From: Cristatella mucedo | Lineage: Eukaryota > Bryozoa > Phylactolaemata > Cristatellidae | Reading direction: 5' to 3' | NCBI GenBank assembly: GCA_009760855.2 | Contig: WPIO01000028.1 | Location: forward strand, 374,001-438,000 | Length of the DNA stretch: 64,000 nt | Translations under genes and position numbers: made by a program | The notes under the pieces: model-generated | What the model was told of the DNA's origin: nothing | What the model saw: the letters and a program-made list of their open reading frames with translations, nothing else | Database searches by the model: none | In this document: one piece after another, positions 57,492-64,000 of the stretch | Layout of the letters: each line of letters opens with the position of its first letter | How positions within the stretch are numbered: position 1 is the first letter of the stretch

Positions 57492-57714
57492 CTCAGTTTG
57501 AAGGGATACTTAACTAATCTTATTTCCTAAACGAGTCTTGCTGCACGCGCCGGCTGGCAGCATTTCCACATTCTTTGGCTGGGTACGATCCCGTCGTCCT
57601 ATGCACGTAGAGGTGAAACAAAGAGGAAGCTCAGGTGCAGATCCGAAAGACGAATCTCATCTACGATGCTGGACGGGCTGGAGGTCGATATCAAAAGCCT
57701 TGATGCAGGCTCGT

Positions 57715-57889
57715 AAAAAAATCCTAGCTGATTGATCAGCATCTTTTTGTATAGCGACAGAAGAGCCTTTACGGCTATCACCACCGCTTGCAGTGGCGAT
57801 AAAGAATCGCCCACCGCAGGAATCGAACCCATGACCTCGGGACCGATGTCGTGAAAGCAACCACCTTACCTAGTGTGCCATCACGGCTC
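57715..57889 (-). mobile_element. SINE-1 copy, near full length
   Basis: On the minus strand: head with gagccgtgatggcacactag, B box ggttcgattcctgcggtggg, then body. Very close to the copy at 5410-5588. Confidence 0.8.
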
Positions 57890-58063
57890 ACCACAGTAGT
57901 CAATGTCGCCAGGCACACGTAAAGGCAACGGCACTGTAGTCTGTCTATCATGTAATGGTTCAGCTGGCGGCTCAGCAGCTCGTTTCTGGCGAAATGACCA
58001 TGCGGCATTAACCGGAGCAGTAGCAATAGTATCTTTTGAGGTGAAAGATCTGCCCGGTCTCAG

Positions 58064-58221
58064 TGAAAGTGCTTTTCAGCGACGATCGCCTTGAGGTTAA
58101 TGATGACAAGGTCGCTTCCGATTATGTCACCAATAATCTAGACTACGATATCGACGTGCCGTGGACACAATCGTCTTCAATCCGTTCCGAATCCAGGGAA
58201 GATTCTCGACAAAAAATGTGA
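58064..58221 (+). CDS. Possible alternative terminal exon 6 of Speedy/RINGO gene 2
   Basis: After the acceptor cccggtctcag the sequence opens with TG, completing the phase 1 codon left by the 53271 donor. It runs 52 codons to TGA at 58219-58221. The product is acidic and Ser-rich (VKVLFSDDRLEVNDD, LDYDIDVPW, SSSIRSESREDS), similar in character to the disordered C-terminus of vertebrate SPDYA. Joined to exons 1-5 it gives 337 residues. There is no sequence identity to confirm it and no nearby AATAAA. Confidence 0.4.
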
Positions 58222-59200
58222 TCGAGCTGCTGGCATGAAAAGTCAGTCATTAAGTCTTGCGTCTAATGTTTTAGCAATCGGTCGCTTCAAATTAGTGGCT
58301 GCGATCAAGAAATACTATCGACAGGCGTGGAATCACCGATATCATGTTTGGTGTGTAGCATGTAGCTGATGCCTGCTCTCGTGGATTAATTTTTAAAGTT
58401 GGTTTTTTAAGTCTCTGCCTAAAGTAATGGAAGATCTTCGGCGCCAATTGCCCCAACTCGTACCCTCATAAGCCATTAGCTTCCCAAAGCGGTAAGGCAC
58501 TCTGTGGTTTCGCGAATCAATACATTTAAGAATCCAAGAACAGCAAGATTTATAAAATAGAGTGGACCTACCAAAAAGCCATGCTCATGTCTCTACCCGA
58601 CTGCCGCTGACTCAGCTCCAGCCGCGGGGCCAGATAAAGAATCGGCCCAGACAGTTGCCCCCCCTGCTCAACAGAGGTGGCATTGCCCTCTGCCCAGCCA
58701 TTGGCTTCACCAATGCACGTGCTACCCTCTGTTGTGATCGTTGAGATTTGAACTTGGTGAATGCAAGGCCGTTATCTTCACATCTCTGTATTTCAGCCAA
58801 CGTCGTGCACATACGATCGTGCTACGGCTGCTGAATCGGCGCGTAGTAAAAGCAATTCGATAGCACTCCCTGATACGATTGGCAATAGCTTAACTGTTCA
58901 CCTCGTCTTGGAAGTCTACCAGCGAGTTTTTGATCATCTAAAAGATCTGCTAGGTGTTGCCCAACGCCTATACTTCATAGGTTGTCCAACTGACTTTAAG
59001 GCCGACAAGACTGTATTTTTGGTTATCGTCGGGAACAGCACGGAATGCCACTTGACGAGCAACACCACTAGTTTATACCTCTACGCACGGAGCTGGGAGG
59101 CACAACTCTCTTCGCCCCTCTCGCCCACCGGAGTCCGCGCGACTCCCTTGTCACAACAATCACTAATAGCACGTTCCGCCCGCATACCACATCGACTGCC

Positions 59201-59350
59201 GAGCTGGTTTGGTCAAGCGGTTAAGGTGCTCGCCCCGACCAAGGTCTGACTTAGGTCGTGTGCTCGAGCCCCGAGGCATATGTGAAGCGCCTGAATAGAG
59301 ATTAAGTTCTCTTGGGGCGCTATATAAATGAATTATATTATATTATATTA
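59201..59350 (+). mobile_element. SINE-2 copy, full: tRNA-like head plus LINE-A-like tail
   Basis: The head gagctggtttggtcaagcgg (A-box region) and gtcgtgtgctcgagccccga (B-box region) is followed by gcgcctgaatagagattaag, ttctcttggggcgct and an ATT-type end. The tail hairpin matches LINE-A. Confidence 0.8.
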
Positions 59351-60320
59351 TCGAATGTCACAGCCCACTCGCACAACGATCTGGAGCAGTGCCATGAATT
59401 AAAAGAAACCATAAAGATCATATTGGTGGGGCGACTCGAGGGGTGAGTCTGATAAGGCGAAAACGCCTGTACAGCCGCACATGGAGGTCTGCTGCTCGTT
59501 GTGCTGTGCGCACTGATCGTATTCTGGGCTCTGAGATCGATTCAGGTATCTATTAATATATCATAACTAATTCATTATAAATCAGAAAAATAAATTTGCG
59601 AAATACTGCTTGAAGGTAAGAGCTTTACTCTTATTTTCTTATTTCGAATGTTTCGCTGATCTGTGAATTACTGGCCGCGCTGTGGAATTTACAAGGCACA
59701 AAACTACACAATAAATAAAGCAGAATAGGAGTCGAAAGCATGCACCTCAACAATCTGTGAACATGTACCTCAATCTACTGAGGTTCGACAAGTCGGGACA
59801 CACCAGTCGCATGTGATGCAGATATCGTTAAATTTTCTGTTTATAGATGATTTGCTTACCGCTTACGTCCGTATTAGACACGGTTTACATGATCATTTTT
59901 CTTTTATGTGGAAGTCTTCAGAATGCCCCGTTCTATTTCTAAATTTTTGTCTATTCAAAGGTACCTTAAGCAAATATTCATTTTTGCTTTACCAATTTTC
60001 AAGGTATTTTGGCGACGTTGAATAACGAGCGTGCAAATGCTGTGAAATTACGGGCACGTTTGAAATTATTGATTCTGAATCATAATTATTATAATCCAGA
60101 CACAGGGATATAGGGATATTTATATGAAAAGGTGTAGACAAACTCAAACTCGAGTTTAGCTGTACTTTGGGTTTACGAGTGAGTTGTACGCAACAGATGG
60201 TACTCTACGGTCGTGGCCCTCCGTGGCTGTTGACTAGACTGCTCTGCATTAGCAATAGAAGCGATTTGTAATGTGCAACATGCATGTACTAAAATATTAG
60301 AACAAATGATGGTACCTTAT
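59351..60320. other. Sequence with no recognised feature
   Basis: AT-rich. AATAAA hexamers occur near 59710 but have no assignable gene. Confidence 0.4.
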
Positions 60321-60324
60321 CTAG

Positions 60325-60965
60325 AGGAGCCCTGCCCTGCCGGGGCATGGGGACTGCCCGCGACTCCCTGCTCAGGAACAGGGACCGCACGGCTTCCGAC
60401 CCGGAAATGGCGTCTGAGACGCACAGACGCCGCAATGCCGTCTGTTCCTTGCGCGCAACGCCGAGGTCGGCCAGGCAGGCTTCATTGTCTGGCCGCTAGC
60501 TACCCAGGGCGCCGACCACGAAGTGCCTCACCGATGCCGAACGTTAGCCAGTGGTCAGGAAAGACCGGGTTATGGCCGCGAACTTATCAACCTTTTTCCG
60601 GGCCGCCGCCACCAGGGAGGGCATTCTTGCTGCGGTCAAAGGGCACCATTACATCGACTATGACCGCGTCGATGTAATATAATGTATCGCCGTCTGCAAC
60701 TCCAGAAACCCATAAAGACTATGTGTGTGCTACGCAGGAGAATTTTGTATTTTGCACTCACAGCCAAAGCAACTTTCGGTATGGCGAGACCTGCCGTAAG
60801 ACAGGTGAGAGCGGTGGCCGGAAGAGCTCCGATTAGGCTACCCAGAACCAAATTGTGGCTAGCCGTTATTCATTGCAGCATCGACAGGAAGTGGCTTAGA
60901 ACGTAGCAGACGGTTTTAGCCTTAGTGCGACAAAGGCGGCTAAGGTGTCATCTTCTTGATTGGTC
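60325..60965 (-). mobile_element. Second copy of the endonuclease LINE, 3' end only
   Basis: It aligns with 43435-44240 and encodes AVIVDVMVPFDRSKNAL and KKVDKFAAITRSFLTTG in antisense. The D-V...P-F segment is a core of the restriction-like endonuclease. A LINE-B tail interrupts it at 60676-60782. Confidence 0.75.
60676..60782 (-). mobile_element. LINE-B tail nested in the endonuclease LINE
   Basis: It matches the LINE-B 3' terminus (rc of ctccagaaacccataaagac). Flanks on both sides align with the 43.4-44.0 kb element. Confidence 0.7.
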
Positions 60966-62215
60966 ACGAGCTCTGCTGCTGTCAGCACACCGTGCACTTA
61001 TCGATAAGGCTCATAAAAACCGTTAGCAGTAGTTTTGAGGGGCCAACTTATTCAGTATTTGCAACGCGCTTTTAAGGGCTAGCATCCGTAACATACAATG
61101 TTTTGTGGTGAATGACACTGGTTCAGGAGCAGCTTCAAGACGCTCGTAATATTAACGCAGAAGATACGTAGACAGTATTAAGCGCGCCTCAGTATATAAG
61201 CAAAAGGTTTTCGGCAAACAGCGGTTGACCATGCACGATCTTAAACAACGTACTGTTTTAAAGCATGACTGTAAGTCCGCAATATTTTGGCTTCGTTCTT
61301 TCAGTATTTCCGAGGTTTTACACTAGCGCTAAATTAACCCGACCTACGCTGTCGAGAGGATTATCCCGTGTATATTCCTTAGGCACCCCCAGGGCGCTCC
61401 TAATCCTTCTATGCCTCGTCTCGGACTGAGTTCCGATCTCCGTTAGTCAGAGCAGATAGTTCGACCCGTCTATACAAAGTCTCGTCTTCCGCTTTTGACC
61501 TTGGCGGAGGATGCGCCGGTCACCTACCTACTTGGTCATATGCCTGGTGGGCTGCTTTCATTGCGAAACCAGTCCAATCGGTTTTCGTAAAGCGAACAGG
61601 CTCAGCAAAACACCGAAGGCATTTCCGATTGTGTAACCCAGAGGCTCGCCGGAACTGATCTCGCCTCCACAAACAACTCAGCTAGGCCGCCGCCATAGCC
61701 GGGCAAGCGAGGAGGCACGATAAGTTTGCAATCGCCGAGTTCACACAGCTGCGGCATTATGAAGGGCGCTTGATCAGGAGAGAGACCCACTGTACGATGC
61801 CTCGATCATCAAAGTCATCAATCCTCTTTAAGCGTTCCATTTACTCGCGCGGAACAGCCGACCAAACAGCCCGACATGCTGTAGCAAGGGACACGACGAG
61901 GTAGTGAGCTTTCAAATTTGGACGTTGGCCCTCTCACAGTCTCGATATGGCGTTTTTAAAAAAAAAAAGTAGGAGTAGAGTGGGCGTCGCACAGATTTAA
62001 CTGCTAATGGAGAACTCTTCCGGATGCTGCACGGACGAAAATATGTTATTACCATGAGCCGGCAGCCGAATCTTTGCTCCAACCAACCGAAGGAATGCCA
62101 AGCATGAGTGGAGTGCTTTTACCCTCGCCGAACGCTGTTTAACGATAAGACGGAGGAAGTGTATCCCAGTCACAGGCTTATACTGCACGCTCCATGAATC
62201 CAAATTTTTCAAACG
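60966..62215. other. Sequence with no recognised feature
   Basis: Short open frames on the minus strand (near 61602-61790 and 61997-62212) lack recognisable motifs. An A homopolymer lies near 61957. Confidence 0.35.
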
Positions 62216-62249
62216 ATTGCTAGCTGAGCTTGGGGAGAGGAAGAGATGG

Positions 62250-62390
<141 letters not shown>

Positions 62391-62984
62391 ATGGGGCAGC
62401 ACCGGATAGGGTGATGAAGAAAGAGGAGGTAAAATTTGATGAGCTTCTTCTAGGGCAGCGTGGGTTATACAAAAGTGCTTGAAGAGCTCCGTCCTTATTA
62501 GCCATCGTAACGTCGTCGGTTGATGTATCCTATCGCTTTCCTCCTCGTGGACCGAGCGTCGTGAGAGTTATCGAAGCGGGCGCTCCCTTTCCGCCGAACC
62601 GCCTTTTTTAACCAGAGAGAAGCGCGAGCAGGACGCAATAAATCTTGGCACGCACGAGCAAGACGAGCAGCCGCTTCCTTTTCGCCGCTCTAGACTGCAA
62701 GCGCAACCCTACCCTCGTAGGTCTCAATGCCCAGCGTTCCAGGTCAGTTATTGGCTGGCTTCGTCTGCTAGCGTTTGGCGAGGTGTCAATTATGGGCTCG
62801 CCATTCGCCCGGCCGGTCACCCTGCGCTAGAGAGCGACCTCGGGCGACTCGGAGTTGCATTGACCTTCGTCCAACCTCGTCGCAATGCCATCGTGTGATT
62901 GGTTGGAATTTTCGCTGCAATTATCCGCATATGCAATTATCAGTCTTTGACTGGCCTCTTGGTTCTCGCTGCCGTATGGCATTC

Positions 62985-63130
62985 TCGCTGCCGTACGACG
63001 TGGAGACTGTTGGGTACCGTGTGCACACCGAAAGTCACCTAAGCTTTGAGTGCTCTGTTGAAAACTATCCAGGGTAGTATCCACTTAGTATCTACCTTTT
63101 CTAGATTTGTAGGCGGAGATAGATATCTAT
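62985..63130 (+). mobile_element. LINE-B 3' end, decayed
   Basis: VGYRVHTESHLSFECSVEN corresponds to the family C-terminus (VGYRMRTESRLGCECA), followed by the tail. Confidence 0.6.
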
Positions 63131-63689
63131 ATGGTCCAATAGGAAACAGCTGACTGGAGCTCGCTATGGTCTGGCAGTTTTGCCAGTCACCCGGCAGCTG
63201 CCGACGATTCTAGCCGCGCGCGTTTTTTGGTGGGTCATCCTGGGCGAACTTCGAATATCCCTTTTTCGGACCGAAGGTTTCCGAGAGCGAGGCGGTGTTG
63301 GGAGCTCACGCTGGTTCCGCTGGTCAGATCTGCTAGTTTTACGTCTTCGGCGAGGTAAAGTACACGTCTACTCATTCAGTGGCCTGGTGTATTTAGCTGC
63401 AGAGAGCTTTAGCTGCCTCGAGACCCTACCGCCGGCCCATCGAACGAGGTACGGGTCTACCGCTGCTCGTGCTTCCGGTGGGCGGTCAGCCCCGGTCCGT
63501 GACGTCCGGTGGGCGAGGATCCACGGCGGCAAATAGCGTTGGAGCAGCCCGTCTCGGAACCGCGCGCTTGGCTGTTCCTGCGCTGTTGTCGTTCCGCAGA
63601 GCGATTTGCAATACTGTACACCTGGTGTGCCGCGGTTCACCGACAGTCACAACGACCGTCGAAAGTTACCGGTCCTTCGCTAGTCAGCA
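63131..63689. other. GC-rich block, nature unknown
   Basis: Overlapping open frames on both strands, as expected from high GC. No motif recognised. An LTR or CpG-rich promoter is possible. Confidence 0.25.
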
Positions 63690-64000
63690 CTAGGATGAGG
63701 CGGGTGTTACGTAGGAGATTTTTCTTTAGTGTACTCAAAGCCCAAGTCTTTTTAATTTCCCACGCGATAGCAAACAAACTTTATCTCACGCAACAAAGAG
63801 GAAGTGAGAAGCATAGCTGAGTCAGGAGGGCAGTTGGGAAAGTGAGCAGGATGGCAGTAGCAGGTCAGAACGGCTGGATAGAATGTGTCGCTGTCGGCAG
63901 CAGGAGAGTAGATGTCGTTGCGCAAGAATCGCGGAGGTGAGCTCCACGGTCACCAACGGTCTCTAGGCATAGGAACGGAACAGCTAATTTACCGTTCGTG
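63690..64000 (-). mobile_element. LINE-B 3' end, running off the right edge
   Basis: Tail and C-terminal coding region of LINE-B in antisense, diverged. Confidence 0.65.

Noticed and set aside
58761-59249. 162-codon plus-strand open frame
   Set aside because: Its 3' end is the SINE-2 head and no family is recognisable. Treated as chance.

Overview
This is a eukaryotic, animal genomic window: split genes with GT-AG introns, many decayed retrotransposons and long dinucleotide microsatellites. No operons, rRNA or CRISPR arrays are visible. The gene content (TFIIE-beta and Speedy/RINGO) fits any metazoan. The repeat content (L2/CR1-like LINEs, a LINE with a restriction-like endonuclease, tRNA-derived SINEs) suggests a non-vertebrate, perhaps aquatic animal. 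I cannot name the species.

Layout. (1) 0.9-10.1 kb, minus strand: GTF2E2 (TFIIE beta), first four coding exons, running off the left edge. (2) 10.1-19.5 kb: intergenic, mostly LINE debris plus a repeat-poor stretch at 13.2-16.0 kb. (3) 19.6-26.8 kb, plus strand: Speedy/RINGO gene 1, five coding exons. (4) 26.8-33.9 kb: LINE debris, including the best-preserved reverse transcriptase of LINE family A. (5) 34.0-53.3 kb, plus strand, possibly to 58.2 kb: Speedy/RINGO gene 2, five coding exons with an optional sixth, its introns swollen by LINEs, SINEs, microsatellites and a LINE with a restriction-like endonuclease. (6) 53-64 kb: LINE/SINE fragments, a possible unidentified minus-strand gene at 56.6-57.5 kb, and poorly interpretable sequence.

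The main result is a tandem pair of Speedy/RINGO genes, found by linking short exons by eye. Exons 2, 3 and 4 are exactly 59, 86 and 172 bp in both genes, with identical intron phases (1, 0, 2, 0). The encoded proteins align with the Speedy/RINGO box, the atypical CDK1/2 activator fold. Gene 2 keeps most hallmark motifs. Gene 1 is open throughout but more diverged. TFIIE-beta acts in RNA polymerase II initiation and Speedy proteins in CDK activation, so there is no evident pathway link between these neighbours.

Repeat families were named here by internal comparison. LINE-A is L2/CR1-like, with a conserved hairpin tail ending in ATT repeats. LINE-B is a second RT family. SINE-1 is tRNA-like. 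SINE-2 is a tRNA-like head joined to a LINE-A-type tail. Boundaries of decayed repeats are approximate.
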